A DNA stretch of 64,000 nt from Synanceia verrucosa (GCA_029721515.1 CM056553.1:8010349-8074348), one strand, 5' to 3'. Positions 12,741-25,723 are shown, numbered from the stretch's first letter. A program made the numbers and translations. Notes: generated by a model not told the origin, from the sequence alone.

Positions 12741-14236
12741 TCATCATTCTAATCTCATAGATGCTCTATCTCGCATACTTTGGGAACCCGGTCTGGGTCT
12801 TTTGGTCTTATTAGAAAGTCACTCAATTAACAAGGAAGACTGTTAGCTCATCCCAGCCCATCTGCTGTGCTTTGATAACTCATTAATGGAAAAAAAAAAT
12901 CCTCATCTCCCATGCTCCTGGTCAGGATTACACATATAGACACTGCGATTGCATTTCACTCATACTCTATTTCAGAATGTGGCAGCATTAAATTAACAAA
13001 TTGTTGGACTCCTCCAACACTGACTCCATGTGCTGAAATCAAATAATATTTCATTGGCCACTGAAGGAAAAAAAAACGAAAAAAAAAACAGGATGGGATG
13101 GGAGCGAGGAAGAGAAAGAGAATGAAACAGAAGGAAAATAGAGTTAATGGATTCTCTTATCAGTTACATTCAGTTCTGTGAGGACTGTCTGTCATTGCGT
13201 TTACTCAAATGCCTCATGTCGGTCGGGTGCATTAAGCCCTAGCTTTTTAGTAAAAGCAATTTGGGGTGACTGTATTGCAATAGAATTCTTTAATACTGCA
13301 GATGCTTTGTGCTGTGAATGCATTACACAGGGCAATGCAACAAAGACAGAAGTTAGCGAAGATGTTCGGTCTGAGTCAAACAACTCAATATTGGAATAAA
13401 AGTCAGCAGCACACCAGGCATATCAAGAAGTTAAATCCAGGGCTCCTCTCTAAATTATGAGCTGCCAAAAAGTCATAGCGTTCATTAGACTTGACATTTG
13501 GAACAAATCAGTAGTGGTTGATGGGTCGACTTCTTCAAAGATAAATAACAAGCAGACATCTCCCCTATATTCATTCACTGAAAAAAAAAACTGAGAGGGG
13601 TGCTGCAAAGGAGCTAGCTCAGTTATTTTCACAGGATAAGAAAAAAAAATAATAATAAAAAAAAATCAAGATTCAAGTAGAAACAGCCATTGATTTCTTG
13701 TGCTCTGCAAGCAGATGGGATTAGCCTATCTGTCAGCAGCACTCAGGAGCCAAAACCTATAAATAATATCTGAAGAATATGGTGATTACAGGATTGTTTT
13801 TATATGAATACATTAACTTATAACCAGCCCCCCCTCCCATCTCACGCACACTACAACACTTTATCCCACTCAGTTCCCTCCCCTTATCCTTAGCAGGGAA
13901 GTTTAAATCAGTAATAAAATATTCATATGCAACTATTTGCTTGAGAGAATAATTTATTTTCTTGGGTGGGTGCCTCTTTTAGAGATATGCAACTCTGAAA
14001 TCCTTGAGGGAGTGTTGTGTTGTGTGCTGGTGCACTTTGATCAGTGGCAATGAGAAGTTGGTTTCAGATTGGGATCAGAGTCAAGAGAGGAGAAGGATTC
14101 AGACAAGGGGGCCTTGCCATCCAGAGCGAGCCCTCTGGACATGATGTCATCATTTTTTTTAACACTTTAAATAAAGGTAAAATCATCCTGACACCATGAC
14201 TATTTGGAGGCAAAGAATATATGTTAAACTGGCTTG

Positions 14237-14308
14237 TTGATAACAAGAAAAAACAAACCAATAGTAGATGCTTATTGGTTTGTGACATGGTGTTTACCTT
14301 GTTATCAA
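14237..14308. repeat. Composite inverted repeat
   Basis: The outer arms TTGATAACAAG (14237-14247) and CTTGTTATCAA (14298-14308) are perfect 11-bp inverted copies. The inner arms CAAACCAATA (14254-14263) and TATTGGTTTG (14273-14282) are perfect 10-bp inverted copies with a 9-nt loop. The unpaired connector differs on the two sides (6 versus 15 nt), so this is a hairpin with an asymmetric internal loop. Confidence 0.65.
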
Positions 14309-16076
14309 TGTTACCTCTTTAACAACAAATCTGCTTCGCCCTGTGTGACCACATTTCCTTTAACACTGCAAGAAACTCCTTATCTGTAATTTTTTTTCTA
14401 TTTCTATTTTCAGTCAACATAAACATTCTGAATGGATCATATGTATTTCCTGTTGCGCTGTGTTTTAAGGCAGGAGCTACCAAGAGATAAACTTGGACCA
14501 AAGCTGTTGCCCTAGCAACAAGATGACAATGAAAAGGTTGATATTGTTTAAGATGGAGCGTTTATAAAATACAATCTAAGGATATCTCTCTTTTTATGGC
14601 GCGAACATGTGTCACAATTCAAATAGCAGAAAAAAACAGGACACATTTTACAACAAAACTTCTTCCCAGCCACACATAAAATAAACTCTCAGATGGAAAG
14701 TGAAATGCACTTTTATCTACTTTCAGATTTGGAGATCTTTCCTTCCTCTCTAGACTCATTACCCCTAATAAAATCCAGCAACATCTGCAAAGCCCTGCAG
14801 TAACGGCACATTCACACAAGCAGCTGCAAGCTAATGAAACTGCCTTTAACAGGTTAAGAGGCTTGCCCAAGCCTTTACCCACAGTAGTAGTTTTATCACT
14901 TGGAGATTATATATTCTCTTTCTGAGCTTCTTTCAAAGAGTATATTTTAATCAGATTTATAACTTTGTCAGTACACGTTTCATTAGTCAGAGCTGGCAGG
15001 AAGAAATAGTTCACAAGTGTCCAGGCAAAGTTATGATCTGCAGGTTTAAGTATCTGAAACTCTCTAAGTACGGATAAGTGCTTCCGTCCATACCACCAAT
15101 CACTTCTGCATTTATACACATTTCACATAACATTTGTTTTGGGTCTCATTTTTGATGTTTTATGAATACATAACAAACACAAATCCAATATGTTGATTTA
15201 ATCAAAGTTATTTGAATTAATCAAGCCCCCTGCACACACAGTAAAAAGTGTCATGCGATCTACTTATAAATAGTGTGTAGTGCGCTATAAATGCACATTT
15301 TAGGCATATTTTATATAATTATGTAAGTGCGTTTTGCTGTATTTACCATGCATTTATAGAGGGATTTAAATCTGAGTGCCTCCTACATTCATAACCTTCG
15401 AGACTACAATGGTATTGGACAAAGTTAAAAAGAACAAATATTCAGCGACAAAAAAGAGGTTATAACTGTGATACCTGAACAAAAATCTTTGGCAGAATCA
15501 ATGGCATCACGACCGACTAAAAGATGACATGTTGAAAGAAATCACACAGTGGGTGAGCACTGTTGTATTCTTGCAGAGAAGAGTGAAAGAAAAACTGAAA
15601 AGCATGTCAGGGCCAACCACGGGAATAAAAAGACCAAAATAGGTGGCCAGAAAATATGGTGCACTTTCCCAAATCGAAAACTTTCTGGCATTTACAGACG
15701 AGGAAAGTAAATTCACCCCCAAAACCGTATAATATATTTAAATATATTTTGTATATTTAAATTGAAATTGTGTTGATTATATGAATCATACTGTAATAAT
15801 ATATCAAATTTTATTTTGTTATTTTGTAATAATATCATTACAAATTTAAGCTTTAACTTTAAACTCCTACCAGTTGTAAATACATTCCTGAGCATATTAA
15901 TTTCATCCATGAAAGTAAAATACTGCAATATTCACATTTTTTACTAAACTGAAAATCTGATGAAAACGTGTGCATGTTTAAATTAAATTAGGTTCATATT
16001 TCAATCACACCTAACATGTGTAACCAAGTGAAAGTGTGTACAGCAGGATGTGCATGCGTGGGTAGTGGATTCTGTT

Positions 16077-16080
<4 letters not shown>

Positions 16081-16107
<27 letters not shown>
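16081..16107 (+). repeat. (TG)13 microsatellite near a formin donor
   Basis: It reads as (CA)n on the transcribed minus strand, starting 65 bases downstream of the GTGAGT donor of exon B. Confidence 0.95.
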
Positions 16108-16172
16108 CAGCATGGAAAGAAGTGGAAACATGTTTCATGTACATTTCCACAAACCAAAAACTATATACTCAC

Positions 16173-16337
16173 CATGAAGAGCATGCGGAAGTTTGCCAGT
16201 TCTCCGAAGAAATCCTCCACGCCCACCGAGTGAGGGTCAAAGGCAAAATAGCTGCCGATGCTCTCATAGAGCTTTTGCATGTTCTTGTGCATCGTGGACA
16301 GTTTTTCATACTGCTCCCGTGCATGTTTGGAGAAGCC
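16173..16337 (-). CDS. diaph2: DIAPH2-like formin, internal exon B (post-FH2 helices)
   Basis: The 165-nt exon encodes 55 residues in phase 0 at both ends. It begins GFSKHAREQYEKLSTMHKN, continues with YESIGSYFAFDP and VEDFFGELANF, and ends RMLFM. Mammalian diaphanous formins have the same order just after FVEKM: AREQYxKL, MH-NM, LY-xxGxYFxFDP, then EEFF-DL-NFR-LF. This is the last helical part of FH2. The donor on the minus strand is a good GTGAGT (reverse complement of 16167-16172). The acceptor side has no AG. The intron ends TTTCTCAC, with TTCCTTAAC 15 bases upstream, which is a U12 3' end. Joining to exon A gives KMS-GFSKHAREQY, collinear with mammalian DIAPH where the G position is usually S. 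An alternative AG further into the exon, before CAGTATGAA, would delete the conserved FxKxARE residues. Confidence 0.9.
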
Positions 16338-16351
16338 GTGAGAAACACAGA

Positions 16352-16360
16352 GTTAAGGAA
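16352..16360 (-). other. U12 branch-point sequence
   Basis: In reverse complement this reads TTCCTTAAC, the full minor-spliceosome branch consensus that base-pairs with U12 snRNA. It lies 14-15 bases upstream of the terminal AC. There is only a modest pyrimidine tract between them, as is usual for U12 introns. Confidence 0.88.
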
Positions 16361-17030
16361 AATGAAGCATAAACATCTCAAACAGACAAAACATGTCTAA
16401 AAGCTGCTGTAATCGGCAACATAATGACACCTCACAAATATGTTCAACCATTACAACACAAGCCATTGTGAGAAATGATCACTTCAGAAGCTTTATAGCA
16501 TTCAAAAAAAAACACCTATGCCAAGGTCAAGGAAACAAAATGCTGGATGAAGGAGGGTCAGAGATCTAATGTGCCATTACAATAACCTCTCTAACTCACT
16601 TTGGAGTCAATGGCATGGTGAGCTAATAGCTGCAGCCCTGGGGTAATGGAAAGGTGTTTTGTAGTCAGCAGCATGACACAGATGGTTGCTGGAAAAGCTG
16701 ATTGCAGTCATTGTTCTATTGTTTCTCCAAACAACAGTGGGGTCAGGTTGTTGTGAACCTCACAGCTCACGTCGCACTGTGTAATTTACTGAACAGGCGA
16801 GCACTTCTCTCCTGGTGAATGGCTATTGACAGCCGGCATCAGTTGAGCATTATCACAGCAGCCACTGACCTCATGGAAAGTGCACTTGTGCACTCCCAAG
16901 AGTGTGACACAACTTACACAATGATGCACACATACATGGACTGTACATGCTTGCAAACACAAACAGAAAAAATGAAGTAGTGAAGTTGCCATTCACGTTT
17001 CAGAATGAGGTTGGACTAACCTGGTCATGA

Positions 17031-17644
17031 AGGCTACGTTCAGACTGCAGCCTGAAGTGACCCACATCTGATCTTTTTCGCCCCTATGCGACATGTATCT
17101 GGTCTTTTAATTACAGTCTGAACGACACAAATGTGATTTTTTTTTCAAATGCGACCCAGGCCACTTGGATATGTGGTCCTAAAACCGATACATATCCAAT
17201 CTTTTGACATGGAACTTCAGTCTGAACGGCCAGGTCACATTCATCCGACCTGCACATCATCAACAAGCTACACACATCACTGTTCTGCGCTGAAGTAGGC
17301 GAAAGCGGGAAGAAAAACAACAAACATGGCAGATGGTAATGCGGAGAGTAGTCAGTGGAGGGAAAGCGAGGTTTCTGAGTTAATTCATATTTGAGGGGAT
17401 ACCTCTATTCAGGCCAAACTGGAGGGGTCTTATTGGAACCGGGTTATTTACCCTCCACCGCTAACGTCCATGTTTACTTCCGTAAACACTGAGCACACTC
17501 GCTGTGTGCGATGTCATCGCGTCCTCCAAAGCGTATGCGGGACACTTGTGAGGCGTTTAAGTTCACACTGGAGATCACATACAAGTTGCATTTAAGTGGA
17601 AAAACCAAACTGAGCATTAAGCCCTGCAGTCTGAACGCAGCCTA
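17031..17644 (+). mobile_element. DNA transposon relic with 20-bp TIRs and a Myb/SANT-like fragment
   Basis: The left end AGGCTACGTTCAGACTGCAG (17031-17050) and the inverted right end (17625-17644) match at 19 of 20 positions. Extra copies of CAGTCTGAACG lie inside at 17114-17124 and 17218-17228, suggesting subterminal binding sites. From the ATG at 17326 it reads MADGNAESSQWRESEVSELI, then HI, a stop at 17392-17394, then GDTSIQAKLEGSYWNRVIY in the same frame. The W-xx-EV-xLI...IQ-xLEG...N-V pattern resembles the Myb/SANT-like DNA-binding domain carried by Harbinger-type and related fish elements. The stop sits where a Trp codon would be expected. No transposase catalytic core is seen. Superfamily is uncertain because no clean target duplication is visible. 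Confidence 0.7.
17326..17460 (+). pseudogene. Myb/SANT-like domain pseudogene of a transposon
   Basis: About 45 codons are readable from the ATG at 17326 in one frame, interrupted by TGA at 17392-17394. The conserved aromatic/acidic spacing of a Myb/SANT-like domain is visible on both sides of the stop. The frame stays conserved afterwards (SIQAKLEG), which suggests a single nonsense change in a once-coding domain. It lies wholly within the TIR-bounded element 17031-17644. Confidence 0.5.
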
Positions 17645-19481
17645 AGAGGTAGTACTGATGGTCTGAGCAAGACCATAAAACCACATTGTAACAATATGGT
17701 TTTGGAGGAAATATCATGGGCTATGGGCATGCATGCACTCAGCAAACTTCACTTTACAGTAAATGTCTTTAAATCCTGTGTTTTGTCTAAGTATAATATA
17801 TTTTTTCAGTAAATCAAGTGCATTATGGCCACCGGTTCCATTTCTTCTTACTTCTAAATACCTGTTGAGCTTTGCATGAGCATAAATATTTGTCAGTATG
17901 TGATCTGCACTACTGATTTTGAAGTAGACTCCAATTTAACTGTTAATAAATACACCACTATTGTTGAACGATAGGAAAAGCATGATTCAGGTTGTGCTTC
18001 CACATGTTATGCTGACGCACTAAAGCAGCAGTCTATTGCTCACAGGTACAGAAAGAGGTACAATTAGTGCCCATATGCAGTCGCCTTGGCAACGTATACA
18101 TGCTGGTAGTATAGCATGTGGTCTGTGACTGTCAGGGCTTAACAGTTACCAAGACATTGTTATTTGTGAGCAATCTGTCATTATTATGTGAAAGCCAATG
18201 TTTTTTTTTCCTACAATGCCATTATTCATGGTTTGTTTCTTTGTTCTGTGATCTTGGTGGACGTCCATATTGAGGTGCAGGGATTGTTCTTGTGCCCCTA
18301 GGCAAGTTATTAGCGCATTATTTTCCATGTGGATGTAAACAACACATTCACATGAGCCTGTATGAGTGTGATGATGTATTTGTGCTTTTAATGCTCACAT
18401 GGAAGTGTGTGTATGTGTGTGTGTGTAGCTGACAGGGAATAAAAGAACTGACATGGTAGGCTGGTTGGAGCATCGATGGCACAGTCCAAGTTAGCAGCAA
18501 GCCCACACATGGGCCCGATGGATGGTTTCATCCTTCTGTCTTTCCTCTCCCTTGTCTCTGTCTCTTTGTCTGCCTGCACCTGATTTATCCCCTGCTTCTG
18601 TCAGACTCTTTTCTTTTGTCCACCTCCCCCTCACTGCACTAGTGTGTGAAAACTCAAGGGCCTGAGTCGCCTGACGGATTGATGTAAAAGTAAAACTTTG
18701 CCAAAGAAAGAAATCTTTTCAACACATCCTGATAGAGCTGTGCTGCATCACACTCGTATTTGTTCTGTTAAGTCTGAAAATTACACATTAAAGAAGAAAA
18801 AATACCACAGATGACACCATATGGCTCAGTGTCATTTGTTAGTGAAACTGGACCTCAGTGCTTAATCCAAAAATACTGCTACAGTCAGTGTCAAGTGTTA
18901 GACTGTGCTTCGCTTAAACTGTCTGCTCTCAAAATGTCCTAATTGGCCAGGAAAAAAGGGAAGAGCATAAATATTTATGAAGCTCGACTGGAAAAAAAAA
19001 AGAATCAGTATCAGGTTCAAGCCAAAAAGCAAAGCAAACATTAATGTGTCAATTTAGCAGCAAAAGGCATGTTGATATTATTCTGGCATTGAAATGCTTA
19101 TTATCACAGTGCAGAGAGCCTTTAGCTCGGGATATGTTCAGGTCTAAACTGTTGCCTCCACTGTTGCACAACGGTAGCTAAAAAAACAGTAAGGCAGTGG
19201 TTACTTCTGGTGCTTGTTGTGGCTTGTGGCTCTCTGTGTTTCTTTCTCTCTATCCCCTCCTTCTCTCTTAGTTTCCCACACACACTCCAACACACACATG
19301 CACAGTGGTAGATGTGTCCCGCTGGGGACTGGACTGAGGCTGACTGGGCTTTTGCTCCTTGTATTTCCACATCAAAGACATGTCATATTGATGGAGCCTG
19401 ACGCACACTATCCTGCAGCAACACAACCGGTATGCTGGAGACTTCATCAAACACACATGCCGGTACAGAACGATATATATG

Positions 19482-19485
<4 letters not shown>

Positions 19486-19529
<44 letters not shown>
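19486..19529 (+). repeat. (TA)n microsatellite
   Basis: About 22 TA units, flanked by TATGTATG-type imperfect repeats on the left and ATACACGTATAC on the right. It creates long spurious open frames on both strands. Confidence 0.95.
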
Positions 19530-19532
<3 letters not shown>

Positions 19533-21779
19533 GTATACTGTATATAGTGCATGTGCACACAGTCACACACCCATTGTTTGAATGTCTCTCTGTCAGATTG
19601 TCTGTTAGTCTTTTCTTTCCCTTAGTTTCTCACAGTCATTGCAGCCTTTATTGTATCTCTTTTTCCAAAGATAAATCTTTTTCTAGGTCTTTCTCCTTTC
19701 TTCCTGCCCGCCACTGTCTCTTTCAAACACATTCCCTTTATACTTCTTTCTACATTTCCCCCTTGATATTCTCACCATAAAATGCTCTCACTCAAACAAA
19801 AAAAAAAAAAAATCCTTTCTTTCTCTTCTACTGAGAGTGAACTTTCAGAAGTACGCTGTCTGAGCCGTGTCTGGTATTCACGTCACTTGGGCTTGAAGCA
19901 GAGCGCGGAGCAGAGGCGATGGGTCTCAAGGTAAAGCGTCACGCAGCCTTTGGTTGCCCCGACCCTGTTTGTCAGTCTCTGCTCTCCTCCTCTAGCTGTC
20001 CTCAGAGAAGTGCTACTGCCTGCACTTCCTGTGCACTGCACCTCAACAACGTAGACCAAGACAATTGCTCCAGGCTGGAAGGCTCAATGCTGCAAATGTG
20101 GATGCTACTAAAGCTATCAGGGGGTTTTATGCTAATGGATAGATTAGAACACAACTATAATATGCAAATACAGGCCACTTTATAGCTCAGTGTCTTGTCT
20201 TTCTTGAATTTCTGCATAGTATAAGAACTACTGTGTCAATAACTGAAGCTGGCATGACTGGAGGATAAACAATTAGAGTTCAGAAAGGGCTTGTGGAACA
20301 GCAGCAAGTCACTAAACATAACACACTAAGGCTCGGCTTACACAACTCCAGTTCCTGACAGCGTCTTATCTGACAGTGTTGATTTACAAAGACAACGTCA
20401 GATGTAAAAATGTTATCTTGATGGCAGTGCTCCGCTAGTTCATGTTTTTTCAAATCTGCTGTTGTTGCCAAAACCCACCCTGCCCTTGTAAAAATCTAGA
20501 ATTAGCTCTTTGTCCTGCCACTGTGTCCTCATTACTGTGTTCAATCAGTCACTCTTTATGTGTGCGCTTGACGTGCTAGAAAGTACATTTAACATCAGTA
20601 AGCCGCGATTAAGGGCACTCACTTTTAACACCACAAACTGACATCAAAATCATATCCAAGTCAGACTTACCCTAGATGAAAAACAGCTTTTTGGAGTCAG
20701 ACTCATGTTAAAACTCAGAGAAATAGGAGGAAAAAACATTTATGAGCCAAAACAAAGTTAACAGTTTTCACAATGGCCACCTATGAGGATGGCAATAAAT
20801 TACCTGGTTTGTTTACCTGTGTGCATGAGAGAGTTATTAAAGTGCTGCATAAAACCCTACAGTGGGGGCCCAAAAAGCCTCCTTAATAAATCTCCTGTAA
20901 CCTAGTTGCATTAATGTTTATTTAATGCTTTTCCTATGTGCGTGCAGGCCCCTCCATCCAAGGCCCCACACTAAGCCTGCTTTTCTCAAAACCCCACCAT
21001 CCCTGCTCCCTTTATCCCCACACCTACTGCCAACAGCCCCTGTGGGCCAAATTACACCAAAGCTGCCCACTGACTGGACACAACCCATCATGTTGAGAGT
21101 GAGAGCAGGATGATAGAGGGATGAAGGAACGGAAAGCCGATGTATGGCACAAATTGAGAGAGACAGAAAAAGAGAAAACAGAACGCAACTATGTAAAAAC
21201 TATGTCTAGCAAGTCATCAATGCAACATCTCAGAGCTCAGTTTTTTATAGTGTAACACATCTACAACCTTTATGAGCATCTTTGTCTGTAAAAAGATACT
21301 GAAAAGCTGAATAAGTGAGAGAAAGACAAAGCTGTATTAATACTATGTTGTTAGGTACGTCCCATTGGCCAGTAACTGCCATGATAGTATTCCTCTCCGC
21401 ACTGTGAGCTAGATTCCTAAGCGAGGAGGACAGCATTGTTCCATGGTGGTGATACAATCAGAGGGAGGAAAGAGGCTGACAGCGTCCTGAGTTGGGGCAC
21501 GGCGCAGACACCAAGGCTCTCAGAGGGAATTAGCAGAGCAGCCAGCTCTAAAAAATTGTGATGTGACCTGGTGCTGAGGTGGATGGAGGGAGGAGGGACG
21601 GAGGAAGGTTGAGTGAAGAGAAGAGAGGGAGGGAAAAATTTAGGAGGCAGCTTACTGTGATGACTGAAGGTGTAGCTCACAGTCTCACCGAACAAAAGCT
21701 CTGCGCAGGAATAAAAAATATCATTAAACAACACATTAAGCCCAGATCCTGTAGTTAAAATACATAAAAACGGTGTTAG

Positions 21780-22090
21780 CAGCTGGCCAGTGGTGCTTTG
21801 AGCTACATACTAATGGTCACACAGAACATGTTGACGTGCTGACGTTCAGCAAATAATGGCAACCTCGTTCACCATCTCACAAGGTTTGCTAACGCATGCA
21901 AATTCGATGAAAAAAATCATTACAGTATCTGAGGATCATGAATGTCTGCATTAATTATGAAGGCCATCCATCCAATAGTTATCAAGACAACAACAACTGT
22001 CAACCTCAAAGTGACTCCAAAGGAAAATGCAATGGATCACCACAGTCATCAGAAAACACCATGTGGGAACCATGAATGTATGACCCTTAT
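21780..22090 (+). repeat. Dispersed teleost repeat, copy 1
   Basis: This contains the phrases GAGGATCATGAATGTCTGCA, GGCCATCCATCCAATAGTTA, TGTCAACCTCAAAGTGACTC and GGATCACCACAGTCATCAG. They belong to a repeat seen widely in fish genomes, where ATCATGAATGTCTG and CCATCCAATAGTTGT recur in this order. No coding content is visible. The class is not assigned. A second partial member lies at 51690-51815. Confidence 0.55.
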
Positions 22091-25000
22091 TTTGTACAAA
22101 TCCATTTTGTAAACAAGTTTTTTAGTTAAGAATAGTAAAGATATTCAAATGGATTCAAGAAGACTGCTGGTTTACGCTACATTAATAATCAGAGTCCACA
22201 AACTTTAATTATTATAATTAAATCTATAGGACACATGAATGTCTGCACCACAGAATTATCTCTTATAGGAGCAATAGTTGTGCACCACTCTGGATTTAAA
22301 AAAACCCAAAACAAAACAAAACAAAAAAAACAGCACAAATCTTAAAAGAGCAAGAGGAAGGAAAGGGCCTCTACAATGCAGCTCCTGTGAAATAGGAGCC
22401 GGAGAGGCCAAGAATAAATTCAAGTCAGGCTCATTTCACATGCTGAAAATAATTGAATCTGTAACAAAGTGAATGCCTTTGTGAAACAGTAGTACTGTCT
22501 GAAAATTGCTGGACTTTGCCCAAAATAATCAAAACAAAACACCTTGGATGGAAATCAAATGAGTGCCATTGAGAACCTCTATCCTGTTGATCTGTCTTTA
22601 AACGCACTAAACTGCCTCTCTGTAGCGCTGTTGGATTATAGAAGGTGCCAACAGGGTGGTGATTACTGCATGTCATCTCCCCCTTCACAAAATGTAATTA
22701 ATGCAACCTCTTACCCTTCATACAACTGAAATGCGTCACATTCTTCACATTTGTTATTTTATATAATAAATCAACAAAGAAAATAAAAATATGCATATAC
22801 ACAACACAGTGTACATAAATAGTGCATACATATATATATATATATTTAATAACCATGAAGGTATTTTTCACACATCACAGACTCACCATGTTAGCTCAGG
22901 GGTCATGACCTTTCCTCTCCCTACACTCCTCTCTATCATCTCCCCTACAGCTCCTTCCTTGAAATTAAAAGCCAGATTTGATGTCAATTTTACTGTCAAT
23001 TTATTCTGCCCGTCTGCCCCTGAAATATTTATACCTGTGGAGAGGAAGGTTGTTTCTGCTTAAGCATTCAAAGCTCCTCACTACAGCACCCAGCTGGTGT
23101 TGGAACAACTCAATGAGGGGCAGACTGGTGGGTGTAATGACTACATCTGATAAAGGAAAAGAGACTACATAAATAAGATATGAGAGGATTAGGTCCATGG
23201 GAATGACCTGTTGAATCATGAATAGGCTATTAAAAAGAAAGAGATAGCATAGAAAAATTGGAAGAAAATATTTTGGCATCTTCTATCATGGTGCCGGTGA
23301 GTGAGGGTATGCTAACACAAGTCAGCCCCATTAAGATTATTGAAAAATAAACACTTTTATCTTGGGTGACCTTTATGGCGTTGTCATCCTTTCATCCTCA
23401 TCCAAAGCAATCTGATGTCACATCAACGCCCAGGGTCTGTGGCTCACAGTGTCACTTTCACAGAGTGGACAATGCAAATCCACTGTGTTTACAATGTTCA
23501 TACTTATCAAACTGTAAAAGGTCAAGTCTGTCGCTTCGCCTGGTGCTGATCTAATCGGTAAAAATCAATCGTTATCTGTACGTTACAATGGCTCATGAGA
23601 TGCCCCTTGAAGAGACAAGTATGAGCACCCGGACGTCACTTGATAAACACAAGTTGTTCAGCTGAAAACCTGTTTCAGTATTTATTATTTAGAAAACACA
23701 CCCATGAGTGTTTCTGAGGTGCCAGTGATACCAGGCGTTACACATGACTTGATATTCAACAAGTCCAATCAGCACCTTCTTTCCCTCATCACAAAGCTGG
23801 GTGAATCTGGTAAATCAATACAATACTTACACACTTTCAGTTTAATTATTTAATCTTCTTTAGATGCATTTACTGCACACCTCTGAAAACTGAAATAACA
23901 TCCACTATTACTTTATCCACACAGTGTCAAACACATCTGCTATCACTGGTGCCACGTTGTGTCTCACATTACATTGCCCCACTTTCTGACCCGGCTTGCC
24001 TTATTTCTAGATAATATATTAAAACGACGAACACACAATGCTCCAAGCTTCCTACTGGGGAGGAAAACCATCTATTTCCTCACTGTAGGATCAATTTAAA
24101 GACTTGTCTGGATTTTCCACTGCAGGAGTACAAAGTACGTGTGGGACGCACGGTATAGACTCGTTTCCTTGCATGTGCCACATCTGTGAAGTTCTATGTC
24201 ATCTATGATGACAGTGATGAATCACAACTGCTGGTCTGCGCTTTACTTTTTGCGCTGTCTCCGTCTCTTTGTATTTGCTGTTTTTATCTGCCTCTAACGA
24301 GCATTTTGCAAATGGACGCTCACACAGGCACACACACTCATTGTCTAGTCTGTTTTCACCGGATCAAACCAATGTAGGTGGATTATAGTCGTACTGATGT
24401 CATACACAAATGGAAAATTCAAGTTAATTGGTTTTTGTGGACTGATTGTGTCTTATTTCTTTCTTCCTTTTGTTAATGTGGATGCTGAACATTATGTACA
24501 ATTTGGTACAATTTCAAAAAAGAACTGGGGCTCCCCTTGAGCAATTTCATAAACTACACTCATGTGATTTTGTTGTCTAGTTGATTAGTTGATTTACCAA
24601 ACAGATCGGTTAGAAGTCAGAGAATCACAAAAAGATCACAACTTTAAATCTTGTGTTTACCAGAGATGTGCTAATTTTCTTAAAAATAACTTAGTAAACA
24701 TGACAAAAGGAAAAACATAACTATTTGACTAAATACCTGAACAACCGATTATAATAGTCAACTAAGAGAGGTTAGCTCTAACAAAGACAACCTAAGTTGT
24801 GTCGCAATATCTATAGTTTTTATCAGTAAGTCAGACCAGACTGCATATTTTGAGGCTTAAGGTGTGCATGATGAGAATGGGACGACCCTCAAAATATAAA
24901 ATACACAAAATGTGACAACAACCTGCTGCTGTTTTAAAAGACATATCTCTGAGGCTTCTGCGTCTCCAGTCACTCACTGATATGCACTTACTCTTACCTT

Positions 25001-25683
25001 ATTCGATAGTCATGGAAAATGTGGTAAGGCGAGATGTCAGATTGAAAATGCTCGCAACACTGAAAGCAAAACCAAATGGATGCTAAAAAAAGCAGCAAAT
25101 GATCACTTGTACTTCTCTGTGAGTGTCAAATGACAGGTGTCTGAATTATCGTGATGTGGTAAAGTCTTTCCGTATACTCTGCTCCTCGCAGTCACATAAA
25201 AAATAAGGAGTATTGAAAGGTGCTATTTGACAGAGGTTTGCTCACAGCACATCCAGATTACATCTTCTTCATGTTATCACATTGTATACACATGAAATGG
25301 GACCTCTTATGTGGCCACTTAATGTGTGCCTCCTGAACAGAGCAGTAATCATGGCAGACAGTGCCTTTTGCAAATGGACATCATGTAGGGCTGCTTTTGA
25401 TGTGCGCCTCTAGACTGCTGGAGAGTGTTTGAAATGTCAAAAGAGTCTCCTGCCTTCATGCTGGAATGTCTCAACCTCTCTGTGCTGCACAATAAACCAA
25501 ACATGGACTACAGTAGAATTTCTTGATTTTATGCAAATAACACTGAAAGGCCGTAAATAACTCAGAGATAACATCAAGCATCGGTCTGTTCTAACACTGG
25601 AATGGGACCAAGGGTTAGCTACTGGATATGGAGAATTATTTCCACAATACACAATAAAAGATCGATTATTCAAATCAATTAGA

Positions 25684-25690
<7 letters not shown>

Positions 25691-25722
<32 letters not shown>
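25691..25722 (+). repeat. (TG)16 microsatellite
   Basis: A perfect TG run in the U12 intron, followed by CCTGTGTGTGCG. Confidence 0.95.

Positions 25723-25723
<1 letters not shown>

Larger units (their letters stand above)
9060..16172 (-). other. diaph2: GT-AG intron between formin exons B and C
   Basis: A conventional 7,113-bp phase 0 intron. The donor is GTGAGT and the acceptor is CCTCATCAG. It contains a (CA)n run 65 bases after the donor on the transcribed strand, a (TG)22 run just before the acceptor, two inverted-repeat hairpins (11912-11990 and 14237-14308), a LINE 3' tail near 10900-11090 and a long (CA)28. No other coding exon was recognised. Confidence 0.85.

Noticed and set aside
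16173..16337. Alternative GT-AG model using an internal AG before CAGTATGAA
   Set aside because: It would remove the conserved GFSKHARE residues and needs a poor donor at AAGAT-GTCCAT. The U12 AT-AC model fits all signals.
16050..16400. 116-codon plus-strand open frame
   Set aside because: It is antisense to formin exon B and the adjacent TG repeat.
19214..19780. 188-codon open frame, the longest in the window
   Set aside because: It runs through the (TA)n microsatellite and Ser/Leu/Phe-rich pyrimidine sequence. There is no domain, no splice context and no homology recognised.
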